In this document: positions 27,070 to 41,647 of the stretch, piece after piece
Layout: every line of letters begins with the position of its first letter
How positions within the stretch are numbered: the stretch's first letter is position 1
Assembly (NCBI RefSeq): GCF_050948215.1
Contig: NW_027488564.1
Coordinates: forward strand, 992,001 to 1,056,000
Origin: Halictus rubicundus
Taxonomy: Eukaryota; Arthropoda; Insecta; Hymenoptera; Halictidae
Direction: 5' to 3'
Length of the DNA: 64,000 nt
Notes under the pieces: generated by a model
The model's input: only the letters and a program-made list of their open reading frames with translations
The model's database searches: none
Told to the model about the DNA's origin: nothing
Made by a program: the position numbers and the translations under genes

Positions 27070-29358
27070 ATGATCTATCCTATCCTATCGTCTATGGTAT
27101 CCTCTATCCTATCCTATTCCTCTATCCTATCCTATCCTCTATCCTATCCTATCCTATCCTCTATCCTATCCTATCCTCTATTCTATCCTATCCTCTATCA
27201 TATCCTATCCTCTATCCTATCCTATCCTCTATCCTATCCTATCCTATCCTATCCTATCCTATCCTCTATCCTATCCTATCCTCTATCCTATCCTATCCTC
27301 TATCGTATCCTATCCTCTATCCTATCCTATCCTCTATCCTATACTATCCTCTATCCTATCCTATCCTCTATCCAATCCTATGATCTATCCTATCCTATCG
27401 TCTATCCTATCCTCTATCCTATCCTATTCCTCTATCCTATCCTATCCTCTATCCTATCCTATCCTCTATTCTATCCTATCCTCTATCCTATCCTATCCTC
27501 TATCCTATCCTATCCTCTATCCTATCCTATCCTATCCTCTATCCTATCCTATCCTATCCTATCCTATCCTCTATCCTATCCTATCCTCTATCCTATCCTA
27601 TCCTATCCTCTATCCTATCCTATCCTCTATCCTATCCTATCCTCTATCCTATCAAATCCCCTATCCTATCCTCTATCCTATCCTATCCTGTATCCTATCC
27701 TATCCTCTATCCTCTATCCTATCCTATCCTCTATCCTGTCCTATCCTGTCGTCTATCCTATCCTCTATCCTATCCTATCCTCTATCCTATCCTATCCTCC
27801 ATACTATCCTATCCTCAATCCTATCCTTTCCTGTATCCTATCCAATCCTGTATCCTATCCTGTCCTCTATACTATCCTATCCTCTATCCTAACCTATCCT
27901 CTATCTTATCCTATCCTCTATCCTATCCTATCTTCTATCCTATCCTATCCTCTATCCTATCAAATCCCCTATCCTATCCTCCATCCTATCCTATCCTCAA
28001 TCCTATCCTTTCCTGTATCCTATCCAATCCTGTATCCTATCCTGTCCTCTATTCTATCCTACGTTCTATCCTATCCTATCCTCTATCCTATCCTATTCTC
28101 TATCCTATCCTATGCTCTATCCTATCCTATCGTCTATCCTATCTTCTATCCTATCCTATCAAATCCCCTATCCTATCCTCTGTCCTATCCTATCCTCTAT
28201 CCTTTCCTATCCTCTATCCTATCCTCTATCCTATCCTATCCTCTATCCTATCCTTTCTTCTATCCTATCCTATCTTCTATCCTATCCTATCCTCTATCCT
28301 ATCAAATCCCCTACCCTATCCTCTGTCCTATCCTATCCTCTATCCTATCCTATCCTCTATCCTCTATCCTATCCTATCCTCTATCCTATCTTATCCTCTA
28401 TCCTATCCTATCCTCTATCCTATCCTATCTTCTATAATATCCTATCCTCTATCCTATCCTATCCCCTATCCTATCCTCTATCCTATCCTATCATCTATCC
28501 TCTATCCTTTCCTATCTTCTATCCTATCCTATCCTCTATCCTATCAAATCCCCTATCCTATCCTCTATCCTATCCTATCATCCATCCTCTATCCTATCCA
28601 ATCCTCTATCCTATCCTATCCTCTATCCTATCAAATCCCCTGTCCTATCCTCTGTCCTATCCTATCCTCTATCCTATCCTATCCCCTATCCTATGCTATC
28701 CTCTATCCTATCCTATCCTCTATCCTATCCTATCGTCTATCCTATCCTCTATCCTATCCTATCCTCTATCCTATCCTATCCTCTATCCTATCCTGTCTTC
28801 TATCCTATCCTATCCTCTATCCTATCAAATCCCCTACCCTATCCTCTGTCCTATCCTATCCTCTATCCTATCCTATCCTCTATCCTATCTTATCCTCTAT
28901 CCTATCCTATCCTCTATCCTATCCTATCTTCTATAATATCCTATCCTCTATCCTATCCTATCCTCTATCCTATCAAATCCCCTACCCTATCCTCTGTCCT
29001 ATCCTATCCTCTATCCTCTATCCTATCCTATCCTCTATCCTATCCTATCCTCTATCCTATCCTATCCTCTATCTTATCCTATCCTCTATCATATCCTATC
29101 CTCTATCCTATCCTATCCTCTATCCTATCAAATCCCCTATCCTATCCTCTATCCTATCCTATCCTGTATCCTATCCTATCCTCTATCCTCTATCCTCTAT
29201 CCTATCCTATCCTCTATCGTATCCTGTCGTCTATCCTATCCTCTATCCTATTCTATCCTATCCTCCATCCTATCCTATCCTCAATCCTATCCTTTCCTGT
29301 ATCCTATCCAATCCTGTATCCTGTCCTGTCCTCTATACTATCCTATCCTCTATCCTAA
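27070..29358. repeat. Higher-order repeat E, left copy (pairs with 39633-41647)
   Basis: The block starts at ATGATC followed by TCTATGGTATCC, a variant shared only with 39633. Offsets to the distant copy are 12563 at 27070 and 27380, 12631 at 27892 (a step of 68, four 17-bp units), and 12289 at 28693 and 29358 after a deletion of about 342 bp in the distant copy. Part of it (28112-29358) is also matched at 37992-39168. Confidence 0.7.
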
Positions 29359-29430
29359 CCTATCCTCTATCCTATCCTATCGTCTATCCTATCCTCTATC
29401 CTATCCTATCCTCTATCCTATCCTATCCTC

Positions 29431-32400
29431 CATCCTATCCTATCCTCAATCCTATCCTTTCCTGTATCCTATCCAATCCTGTATCCTATCCTGTCCTCTA
29501 TACTATCCTATCCTCTATCCTATCCTATCCTCTATTCTATCTTATCCTCTAACCTATCCTATGATCTATCCTATCCTATCGTCTATGCTATCCTCTATCC
29601 TATCCTATTCCTCTATCCTATCCTATCCTCTATCCTATCCTATCCTCTATTCTATCCTATCCTCTATCCTATCCTATCCTCTATCCTATCCTATCCTCTA
29701 TCCTATCAAATCCCCTATCCTATCCTCTGTCCTATCCTATCCTCTATCCTATCCTATCCTCTATATTATCGTATCCTCTATCCTATCCTATCGTCTACCC
29801 TATCCTCTATCCTATCCTATCCTCTATCCTATCCTATCTTCTATCCTATCCTATCCTCTATCCTATCAAATCCCCTACCCTATCCTCTGTCCTATCCTAT
29901 CCTCTATCCTATCCTCTATCCTATCCTCTATCCTCTATCCTATCCTATCCTCTATACTATCCTATAGTCTATCCTATCCTCTATCCTATCCTATCCTCAA
30001 TCCTATCCTTTCCTGTATCCTATCCAATCCTGTATCCTATCCTGTCCTCTATTCTATCCTACGTTCTATCCTATCCTATCCTCTATCCTATCCTATTCTC
30101 TATCCTATGCTCTATCCTATCCTATCGTCTATCCTATCTTCTATCCTATCCTATCAAATCCCCTATCCTATCCTCTGTCCTATCCTATCCTCTATCCTTT
30201 CCTATCCTCTATCCTATCCTCTATCCTATCCTATCCTCTATACTATCCTTTCCTCTATCCTATCCTATCTTCTATCCTATCCTATCCTCTATCCTATCAA
30301 ATCCCCTACCCTATCCTCTGTCCTATCCTATCCTCTATCCTATCCTATCATCTATCCTCTATCCTATCCTATCCTCTATCCTATCTTATCCTCTATCCTA
30401 TCCTATCCTCTATCCTATCCTATCTTCTATAATATCCTATCCTCTATCCTATCCTATCCCCTATCCTATCCTCTATCCTATCCTATCATCTATCCTCTAT
30501 CCTATCCTATCTTCTATCCTATCCTATCATCTATCCTATCAAATCCCCTATCCTATCCTCTATCCTATCCTATCATCTATCCTCTATCCTATCCAATCCT
30601 CTATCCTATCCTATCCTCTATCCTATCAAATCCCCTGTCCTATCCTCTGTCCTATCCTATCCTCTATCCTATCCTATCCTCTATCCAATCCTATCCTCTA
30701 TGCTATCCTATCCTCTATCCTCTCCTATCCTCTATCCTATCCTATCCTCTATCCTATCCTATCATCTATCCTATCCTATCCTCTATCCTATCAAATCCCC
30801 TATCCTATCCTCTATCCTATCCTATCCTGTATCCTATCCTATCCTATCCTCTATCCTATCCTATCCTGTCGTCTATCCTATCCTCTATCCTTTCCTATCC
30901 TCTATCCTATCCTCTATCCTATCCTATCCTCTATACTATCCTTTCCTCTATCCTATCCTATCTTCTATCCTATCCTATCCTCTATCCTATCAAATCCCCT
31001 ACCCTATCCTCTGTCCTATCCTATCCTCTACCCTATCCTATCATCTATCCTCTATCCTATCCTATCCTCTATCCTATCTTATCCTCTATCCTATCCTATC
31101 CTCTATCCTATCCTATCTTCTATAATATCCTATCCTCTATCCTATCCTATCCCCTATCCTATCCTCTATCCTATCCTATCATCTATCCTCTATCCTATCC
31201 TATCTTCTATCCTATCCTATCATCTATCCTATCAAATCCCCTATCCTATCCTCTATCCTATCCTATCATCTATCCTCTATCCTATCCAATCCTCTATCCT
31301 ATCCTATCCTCTATCCTATCAAATCCCCTGTCCTATCCTCTGTCCTATCCTATCCTCTATCCTATCCTATCCTCTATCCAATCCTATCCTCTATCCTATC
31401 CTATCCTCTATCCTATCCTATCCTCTATCCTATCCTATCTTCTATCCTATCCTATCCTCTATCCTATCAAATCCCCTACCCTATCCTCTGTCCTATCCTA
31501 TCCTCTATCCTATCCTATCCTCTATCCTATCCTATCCTCTATCCTATCCTATCCTCTATCCTATCCTATCCTCTATCCTATCCTATCCTCTATCCTATCC
31601 TATCCTCTATCCTATCCTATCCTCTATCCTATCCTATCCTCTATCCTCTATCCTATACTATCCTCTATCCTATCCTATCCTCTATCCTATCCTATCGTCT
31701 ATCCTATCCTCTATCCTATCCTATCCTCTATCCTATCCTATCCTATCCTCAATCCTATCCTTTCCTGTATCCTATCCAATCCTGTATCCTATCCTGTCCT
31801 CTATACTATCCTATCCTCTATCCTATCCTATCCTCTATTCTATCTTATCCTCTATCCTATCCTATGATCTATCCTATCCTATCGTCTATCCTATCCTCTA
31901 TCCTATCCTATCGTCTATCCTATCCTCTATCCTATCCTATTCCTCTATCCTATCCTATCCTCTATCCTATCCTATCCTCTATCCTATCCTATCCTCTATC
32001 CTATCCTATCCTCTATCGTATCCTATCCTCTATCCTATCCTATCCTCTATCCTATCCTATCCTCTATCCTATCCTATCCTCTATCCTATCAAATCCCCTA
32101 TCCTATCCTCTATCCTATCCTATCCTGTATCCTATCCTATCCTCTATCCTCTATCCTATCCTATCCTCTATCCTATCCTATCCTGTCGTCTATCCTATCC
32201 TCTATCCTATCCTATCCTCTATCCTATCCTATCCTCCATACTATCCTATCCTCAATCCTATCCTTTCCTGTATCCTATCCAATCCTGTATCCTATCCTGT
32301 CCTCTATATTATCCTATCCTCTATCCTAACCTATCCTCTATCTTATCCTATCGTCTATCCTATCCTCTATCCTATCCTATCCTCTATCCTATCCTATCCT

Positions 32401-33705
32401 ATCCTCAATCCTATCCTTTCCTGTATCCTATCCAATCCTGTATCCTATCCTGTCCTCTATACTATCCTATCCTCTATCCTATCCTATCCTCTATTCTATC
32501 CTATCCTCTATCCTATCCTATCCTCTATCCTATCCTATCCTCTATCCTATCCTATCCTCTATCCTATCCTATCCTCTATCCTCTATCCTATACTATCCTC
32601 TATCCTATCCTATCCTCTATCCTATCCTATCGTCTATCCTATCCTCTATCCTATCCTATCATCTATCCTATCCTATCCTATCCTCAATCCTATCCTTTCC
32701 TGTATCCTATCCAATCCTGTATCCTATCGTGTCCTCTATACTATCCTATCCTCTATCCTATCCTATCCTCTATTCTATCTTATCCTCTATCCTATCCTAT
32801 GATCTATCCTATCCTATCGTCTATCCTATCCTATCCTCTATCCTATCCTATCGTCTATCCTATCCTCTATCCTATCCTATCATCTATCCTATCCTATCCT
32901 ATCCACAATCCTATCCTTTCCTGTATCCTATCCAATCCTGTATCCTATCGTGTCCTCTATACTATCCTATCCTCTATCCTATCCTATCCTCTATTCTATC
33001 TTATCCTCTATCCTATCCTATGATCTATCCTATCCTATCGTCTATCCTATCCTATTCCTCTATCCTATCCTATCCTCTATCCTATCCTATCCTCTATCCT
33101 ATCAAATCCCCTACCCTATCCTCTGTCCTATCCTATCCTCTATCCTCTATCCTATCCTATCCTCTATCCTATCCTATCCTCTATCCTATCCTCTATCCTA
33201 TCCTATCCTATCCTCTATCCTATCCTATCCTCTATCCTATCCTATCCTCTATCCTATCAAATCCCCTATCCTATCCTCTATCCTATCCTATCCTGTATCC
33301 TATCCTATCCTCTATCCTCTATCCTATCCTATCCTCTATCCTATCCTATCCTGTCGTCTATCCTATCCTCTATCCTATCCTATCCTCTATCCTATCCTAT
33401 CCTCCATACTATCCTATCCTCAATCCTATCCTTTCCTGTATCCTATCCAATCCTGTATCCTATCCTGTCCTCTATACTATCCTATCCTCTATCCTAACCT
33501 ATCCTCTATCTTATCCTATCCTCTATCCTATCCTATCTTCTATCCTATCCTATCCTCTATCCTATCAAATCCCCTATCCTATCCTCCATCCTATCCTATC
33601 CTCAATCCTATCCTTTCCTGTATCCTATCCAATCCTGTATCCTATCCTGTCCTCTATTCTATCCTACGTTCTATCCTATCCTATCCTCTATCCTATCCTA
33701 TTCTC
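29431..33705. repeat. Higher-order repeat F, tandem copy 1 (4275 bp)
   Basis: Landmarks at 29431, 29561, 30063, 31864, 32799, 32950 and 33668 each recur exactly 4275 bp later. Rare variants such as CTATATTATCG (29762) and CATACTATCC are shared. No length change was noticed between the copies, only a few base changes. Confidence 0.87.
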
Positions 33706-36700
33706 CATCCTATCCTATCCTCAATCCTATCCTTTCCTGTATCCTATCCAATCCTGTATCCTATCCTGTCCTCTATACTATCCTATCCTCTATCCTATCC
33801 TATCCTCTATTCTATCTTATCCTCTAACCTATCCTATGATCTATCCTATCCTATCGTCTATGCTATCCTCTATCCTATCCTATTCCTCTATCCTATCCTA
33901 TCCTCTATCCTATCCTATCCTCTATTCTATCCTATCCTCTATCCTATCCTATCCTCTATCCTATCCTATCCTCTATCCTATCAAATCCCCTATCCTATCC
34001 TCTGTCCTATCCTATCCTCTATCCTATCCTATCCTCTATATTATCGTATCCTCTATCCTATCCTATCGTCTACCCTATCCTCTATCCTATCCTATCCTCT
34101 ATCCTATCCTATCTTCTATCCTATCCTATCCTCTATCCTATCAAATCCCCTACCCTATCCTCTGTCCTATCCTATCCTCTATCCTATCCTCTATCCTATC
34201 CTCTATCCTCTATCCTATCCTATCCTCTATACTATCCTATAGTCTATCCTATCCTCTATCCTATCCTATCCTCAATCCTATCCTTTCCTGTATCCTATCC
34301 AATCCTGTATCCTATCCTGTCCTCTATTCTATCCTACGTTCTATCCTATCCTATCCTCTATCCTATCCTATTCTCTATCCTATGCTCTATCCTATCCTAT
34401 CGTCTATCCTATCTTCTATCCTATCCTATCAAATCCCCTATCCTATCCTCTGTCCTATCCTATCCTCTATCCTTTCCTATCCTCTATCCTATCCTCTATC
34501 CTATCCTATCCTCTATACTATCCTTTCCTCTATCCTATCCTATCTTCTATCCTATCCTATCCTCTATCCTATCAAATCCCCTACCCTATCCTCTGTCCTA
34601 TCCTATCCTCTATCCTATCCTATCATCTATCCTCTATCCTATCCTATCCTCTATCCTATCTTATCCTCTATCCTATCCTATCCTCTATCCTATCCTATCT
34701 TCTATAATATCCTATCCTCTATCCTATCCTATCCCCTATCCTATCCTCTATCCTATCCTATCATCTATCCTCTATCCTATCCTATCTTCTATCCTATCCT
34801 ATCATCTATCCTATCAAATACCCTATCCTATCCTCTATCCTATCCTATCATCTATCCTCTATCCTATCCAATCCTCTATCCTATCCTATCCTCTATCCTA
34901 TCAAATCCCCTGTCCTATCCTCTGTCCTATCCTATCCTCTATCCTATCCTATCCTCTATCCAATCCTATCCTCTATGCTATCCTATCCTCTATCCTCTCC
35001 TATCCTCTATCCTATCCTATAATCTATCCTATCCTATCATCTATCCTATCCTATCCTCTATCCTATCAAATCCCCTATCCTATCCTCTATCCTATCCTAT
35101 CCTGTATCCTATCCTATCCTATCCTCTATCCTATCCTATCCTGTCGTCTATCCTATCCTCTATCCTTTCCTATCCTCTATCCTATCCTCTATCCTATCCT
35201 ATCCTCTATACTATCCTTTCCTCTATCCTATCCTATCTTCTATCCTATCCTATCCTCTATCCTATCAAATCCCCTACCCTATCCTCTGTCCTATCCTATC
35301 CTCTACCCTATCCTATCATCTATCCTCTATCCTATCCTATCCTCTATCCTATCTTATCCTCTATCCTATCCTATCCTCTATCCTATCCTATCTTCTATAA
35401 TATCCTATCCTCTATCCTATCCTATCCCCTATCCTATCCTCTATCCTATCCTATCATCTATCCTCTATCCTATCCTATCTTCTATCCTATCCTATCATCT
35501 ATCCTATCAAATCCCCTATCCTATCCTCTATCCTATCCTATCATCTATCCTCTATCCTATCCAATCCTCTATCCTATCCTATCCTCTATCCTATCAAATC
35601 CCCTGTCCTATCCTCTGTCCTATCCTATCCTCTATCCTATCCTATCCTCTATCCAATCCTATCCTCTATCCTATCCTATCCTCTATCCTATCCTATCCTC
35701 TATCCTATCCTATCTTCTATCCTATCCTATCCTCTATCCTATCAAATCCCCTACCCTATCCTCTGTCCTATCCTATCCTCTATCCTATCCTATCCTCTAT
35801 CCTATCCTATCCTCTATCCTATCCTATCCTCTATCCTATCCTATCCTCTATCCTATCCTATCCTCTATACTATCCTATCCTCTATCCTATCCTATCCTCT
35901 ATCCTATCCTATCCTCTATCCTCTATCCTATACTATCCTCTATCCTATCCTATCCTCTATCCTATCCTATCGTCTATCCTATCCTCTATCCTATCCTATC
36001 CTCTATCCTATCCTATCCTATCCTCAATCCTATCCTTTCCTGTATCCTATCCAATCCTGTATCCTATCCTGTCCTCTATACTATCCTATCCTCTATCCTA
36101 TCCTATCCTCTATTCTATCTTATCCTCTATCCTATCCTATGATCTATCCTATCCTATCGTCTATCCTATCCTCTATCCTATCCTATCGTCTATCCTATCC
36201 TCTATCCTATCCTATTCCTCTATCCTATCCTATCCTCTATCCTATCCTATCCTCTATCCTATCCTATCCTCTATCCTATCCTATCCTCTATCGTATCCTA
36301 TCCTCTATCCTATCCTATCCTCTATCCTATCCTATCCTCTATCCTATCCTATCCTCTATCCTATCAAATCCCCTATCCTATCCTCTATCCTATCCTATCC
36401 TGTATCCTATCCTATCCTCTATCCTCTATCCTATCCTATCCTCTATCCTATCCTATCCTGTCGTCTATCCTATCCTCTATCCTATCCTATCCTCTATCCT
36501 ATCCTATCCTCCATACTATCCTATCCTCAATCCTATCCTTTCCTGTATCCTATCCAATCCTGTATCCTATCCTGTCCTCTATATTATCCTATCCTCTATC
36601 CTAACCTATCCTCTATCTTATCCTATCGTCTATCCTATCCTCTATCCTATCCTATCCTCTATCCTATCCTATCCTATCCTCAATCCTATCCTTTCCTGTA

Positions 36701-37980
36701 TCCTATCCAATCCTGTATCCTATCCTGTCCTCTATACTATCCTATCCTCTATCCTATCCTATCCTCTATTCTATCCTATCCTCTATCCTATCCTATCCTC
36801 TATCCTATCCTATCCTCTATCCTATCCTATCCTCTATCCTATCCTATCCTCTATCCTCTATCCTATACTATCCTCTATCCTATCCTATCCTCTATCCTAT
36901 CCTATCGTCTATCCTATCCTCTATCCTATCCTATCATCTATCCTATCCTATCCTATCCTCAATCCTATCCTTTCCTGTATCCTATCCAATCCTGTATCCT
37001 ATCGTGTCCTCTATACTATCCTATCCTCTATCCTATCCTATCCTCTATTCTATCTTATCCTCTATCCTATCCTATGATCTATCCTATCCTATCGTCTATC
37101 CTATCCTATCCTCTATCCTATCCTATCGTCTATCCTATCCTCTATCCTATCCTATCATCTATCCTATCCTATCCTATCCACAATCCTATCCTTTCCTGTA
37201 TCCTATCCAATCCTGTATCCTATCGTGTCCTCTATACTATCCTATCCTCTATCCTATCCTATCCTCTATTCTATCTTATCCTCTATCCTATCCTATGATC
37301 TATCCTATCCTATCGTCTATCCTATCCTATTCCTCTATCCTATCCTATCCTCTATCCTATCCTATCCTCTATCCTATCAAATCCCCTACCCTATCCTCTG
37401 TCCTATCCTATCCTCTATCCTCTATCCTATCCTATCCTCTATCCTATCCTATCCTCTATCCTATCCTCTATCCTATCCTATCCTATCCTCTATCCTATCC
37501 TATCCTCTATCCTATCCTATCCTCTATCCTATCAAATCCCCTATCCTATCCTCTATCCTATCCTATCCTGTATCCTATCCTATCCTCTATCCTCTATCCT
37601 ATCCTATCCTCTATCCTATCCTATCCTGTCGTCTATCCTATCCTCTATCCTATCCTATCCTCTATCCTATCCTATCCTCCATACTATCCTATCCTCAATC
37701 CTATCCTTTCCTGTATCCTATCCAATCCTGTATCCTATCCTGTCCTCTATACTATCCTATCCTCTATCCTAACCTATCCTCTATCTTATCCTATCCTCTA
37801 TCCTATCCTATCTTCTATCCTATCCTATCCTCTATCCTATCAAATCCCCTATCCTATCCTCCATCCTATCCTATCCTCAATCCTATCCTTTCCTGTATCC
37901 TATCCAATCCTGTATCCTATCCTGTCCTCTATTCTATCCTACGTTCTATCCTATCCTATCCTCTATCCTATCCTATTCTC
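33706..37980. repeat. Higher-order repeat F, tandem copy 2 (4275 bp)
   Basis: Adjoins copy 1 at 33705/33706, where TATTCT runs into CCATCC; in the unduplicated context TATTCT continues TATCC (37980). Substitutions against copy 1 include CAAATACCC at about 34815 for CAAATCCCC, TATAATC at about 35030 for TATCCTC, and CTATACTATCC at about 35868 for CTATCCTATCC. A partial third copy lies near 41.8-43.4 kb at offsets 7934 and 7951, again 17 bp apart. Confidence 0.87.
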
Positions 37981-39632
37981 TATCCTATCCTATGCTCTAT
38001 CCTATCCTATCGTCTATCCTATCTTCTATCCTATCCTATCAAATCCCCTATCCTATCCTCTGTCCTATCCTATCCTCTATCCTTTCCTATCCTCTATCCT
38101 ATCCTCTATCCTATCCTATCCTCTATCCTATCCTTTCTTCTATCCTATCCTATCTTCTATCCTATCCTATCCTCTATCCTATCAAATCCCCTACCCTATC
38201 CTCTGTCCTATCCTATCCTCTATCCTATCCTATCCTCTATCCTCTATCCTATCCTATCCTCTATCCTATCTTATCCTCTATCCTATCCAATCCTCTATCC
38301 TATCCTATCTTCTATAATATCCTATCCTCTATCCTATCAAATCCCCTATCCTATCCTCTATCCTATCCTATCATCTATCCTCTATCCTATCCAATCCTCT
38401 ATCCTATCCTATCCTCTATCCTATCAAATCCCCTGTCCTATCCTCTGTCCTATCCTATCCTCTATCCTATCCTATCCCCTATCCTATGCTATCCTCTATC
38501 CTATCCTATCCTCTATCCTATCCTATCGTCTATCCTATCCTCTATCCTATCCTATCCTCTATCCTATCCTATCCTCTATCCTATCCTGTCTTCTATCCTA
38601 TCCTATCCTCTATCCTATCAAATCCCCTACCCTATCCTCTGTCCTATCCTATCCTCTATCCTATCCTATCCTCTATCCTATCTTATCCTCTATCCTATCC
38701 TATCCTCTATCCTATCCTATCTTCTATAATATCCTATCCTCTATCCTATCCTATCCTCTATCCTATCAAATCCCCTACCCTATCCTCTGTCCTATCCTAT
38801 CCTCTATCCTCTATCCTATCCTATCCTCTATCCTATCCTATCCTCTATCCTATCCTATCCTCTATCTTATCCTATCCTCTATCATATCCTATCCTCTATC
38901 CTATCCTATCCTCTATCCTATCAAATCCCCTATCCTATCCTCTATCCTATCCTATCCTGTATCCTATCCTATCCTCTATCCTCTATCCTCTATCCTATCC
39001 TATCCTCTATCCTATCCTATCCTCTATCGTATCCTGTCGTCTATCCTATCCTCTATCCTATTCTATCCTATCCTCCATCCTATCCTATCCTCAATCCTAT
39101 CCTTTCCTGTATCCTATCCAATCCTGTATCCTATCCTGTCCTCTATACTATCCTATCCTCTATCCTAACCTATCCTCTATCCTATCCTATCGTCTATCCT
39201 ATCCTCTATCCTATCCTATCCTCTATCCTATCCTATCCTCCATCCTATCCTATCCTCAATCCTATCCTTTCCTGTATCCTATCCAATCCTGTATCCTATC
39301 CTGTCCTCTATACTATCCTATCCTCTATCCTATCCTATCCTCTATCCTATCCTATCCTCTATCCTATCAAATCCCCTACCCTATCCTCTGTCCTATCCTA
39401 TCCTCTATCCTATCCTATCATCTATCCTATCCTATCCTCTATCCTATCCTATCGTCTATCCTATCCTCTATCCTATCCTAACCTCTATCCTATCCTATCC
39501 TCCATCCTATCCTATCCTCAATCCTATCCTTTCCTGTATCCTATCCAATCCTGTATCCTATCCTGTCCTCTATACTATCCTATCCTCTATCCTATCCTAT
39601 CCTCTATTCTATCTTATCCTCTAACCTATCCT
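37981..39632. repeat. Satellite block matching 28112-29358, followed by other satellite
   Basis: From 38486 to 39168 it follows 28693-29358 at offsets of 9793 and then 9810 bp, a one-unit (17-bp) step. The rest is ordinary satellite with the CTCAATCC/TTTCCTGTATCC block near 39255 and 39520. Confidence 0.65.
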
Positions 39633-41647
39633 ATGATCTATCCTATCCTATCGTCTATGGTATCCTCTATCCTATCCTATTCCTCTATCCTATCCTATCC
39701 TCTATCCTATCCTATCCTATCCTCTATCCTATCCTATCCTCTATTCTATCCTATCCTCTATCATATCCTATCCTCTATCCTATCCTATCCTCAATCCTAT
39801 CCTATCCTATCCTATCCTATCCTATCCTCTATCCTATCCTATCCTCTATCCTATCCTATCCTCTATCGTATCCTATCCTCTATCCTATCCTATCCTCTAT
39901 CCTATACTATCCTCTATCCTATCCTATCCTCTATCCAATCCTATGATCTATCCTATCCTATCGTCTATCCTATCCTCTATCCTATCCTATTCCTCTATCC
40001 TATCCTATCATCTATCCTATCCTATCCTCTATTCTATCCTATCCTCTATCCTATCCTATCCTCTATCCTATCCTATCCTCTATCCTATCCTATCCTATCC
40101 TCTATCCTATCCTATCCTATCCTATCCTATCCTCTATCCTATCCTATCCTCTATCCTATCCTATCCTCTATCGTATCCTATCCTCTATCCTATCCTATCC
40201 TCTATCCTATCCTATCCTCTATCCTATCCTATCCTATCCTCTATCCTATCCTATCCTCTATCCTATCCTATCCTCTATCCTATCAAATCCCCTATCCTAT
40301 CCTCTATCCTATCCTATCCTGTATCCTATCCTATCCTCTATCCTCTATCCTATCCTATCCTCTATCCTGTCCTATCCTGTCGTCTATCCTATCCTCTATC
40401 CTATCCTATCCTCTATCCTATCCTATCCTCCATACTATCCTATCCTCAATCCTATCCTTTCCTATATCCTATCCAATCCTGTATCCTATCCTGTCCTCTA
40501 TACTATCCTATCCTCTATCCTAACCTATCCTCTATCTTATCCTATCCTCTATCCTATCCTATCTTCTATCCTATCCTATCCTCTATCCTATCAAATCCCC
40601 TACCCTATCCTCTGTCCTATCCTATCCTCTATCCTATCCTATCCTCTATCCTCTATCCTATCCTATCCTCTATCCTATCTTATCCTCTATCCTATCCTAT
40701 CCTCTATCCTATCCTATCTTCTATAATATCCTATCCTCTATCCTATCCTATCCCCTATCCTATCCTCTATCCTATCCTATCATCTATCCTCTATCCTTTC
40801 CTATCTTCTATCCTATCCTATCCTCTATCCTATCAAATCCCCTATCCTATCCTCTATCCTATCCTATCATCTATCCTCTATCCTATCCAATCCTCTATCC
40901 TATCCTATCCTCTATCCTATCAAATCCCCTGTCCTATCCTCTGTCCTATCCTATCCTCTATCCTATCCTATCCCCTATCCTATGCTATCCTCTATCCTAT
41001 CCTATCCTCTATCCTATCCTATCGTCTATCCTATCCTCTATCCTATCCTATCCTCTATCCTATCCTATCCTCTATCCTATCCTGTCTTCTATCCTATCCT
41101 ATCCTCTATCCTATCAAATCCCCTACCCTATCCTCTGTCCTATCCTATCCCCTATCCTATCCTATCCTCTATCCTATCTTATCCTCTATCCTATCCCATC
41201 CTCTATCCTATCCTATCTTCTATAATATCCTATCCTCTATCCTATCCTATCCTCTATCCTATCAAATCCCCTACCCTATCCTCTGTCCTATCCTATCCTC
41301 TATCCTCTATCCTATCCTATCCTCTATCCTATCCTATCCTCTATCCTATCCTATCCTCTATCTTATCCTATCCTCTATCATATCCTATCCTCTATCCTAT
41401 CCTATCCTCTATCCTATCAAATCCCCCATCCTATCCTCTATCCTATCCTATCCTGTATCCTATCCTATCCTCTATCCTCTATCCTCTATCCTATCCTATC
41501 CTCTATCGTATCCTGTCGTCTATCCTATCCTCTATCCTATTCTATCCTATCCTCCATCCTATCCTATCCTCAATCCTATCCTTTCCTGTATCCTATCCAA
41601 TCCTGTATCCTATCCTGTCCTCTATACTATCCTATCCTCTATCCTAA
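39633..41647. repeat. Higher-order repeat E, right copy
   Basis: Distant copy of 27070-29358, sharing the CTATGGTATCC variant and the 310-bp spacing to the CCAATCCTATGATC block at 39943. It is shorter by an internal deletion and carries some extra 17-bp units. The two copies are separated by about 10 kb, including the 4275-bp duplication, so they are not a simple tandem pair. Confidence 0.7.
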
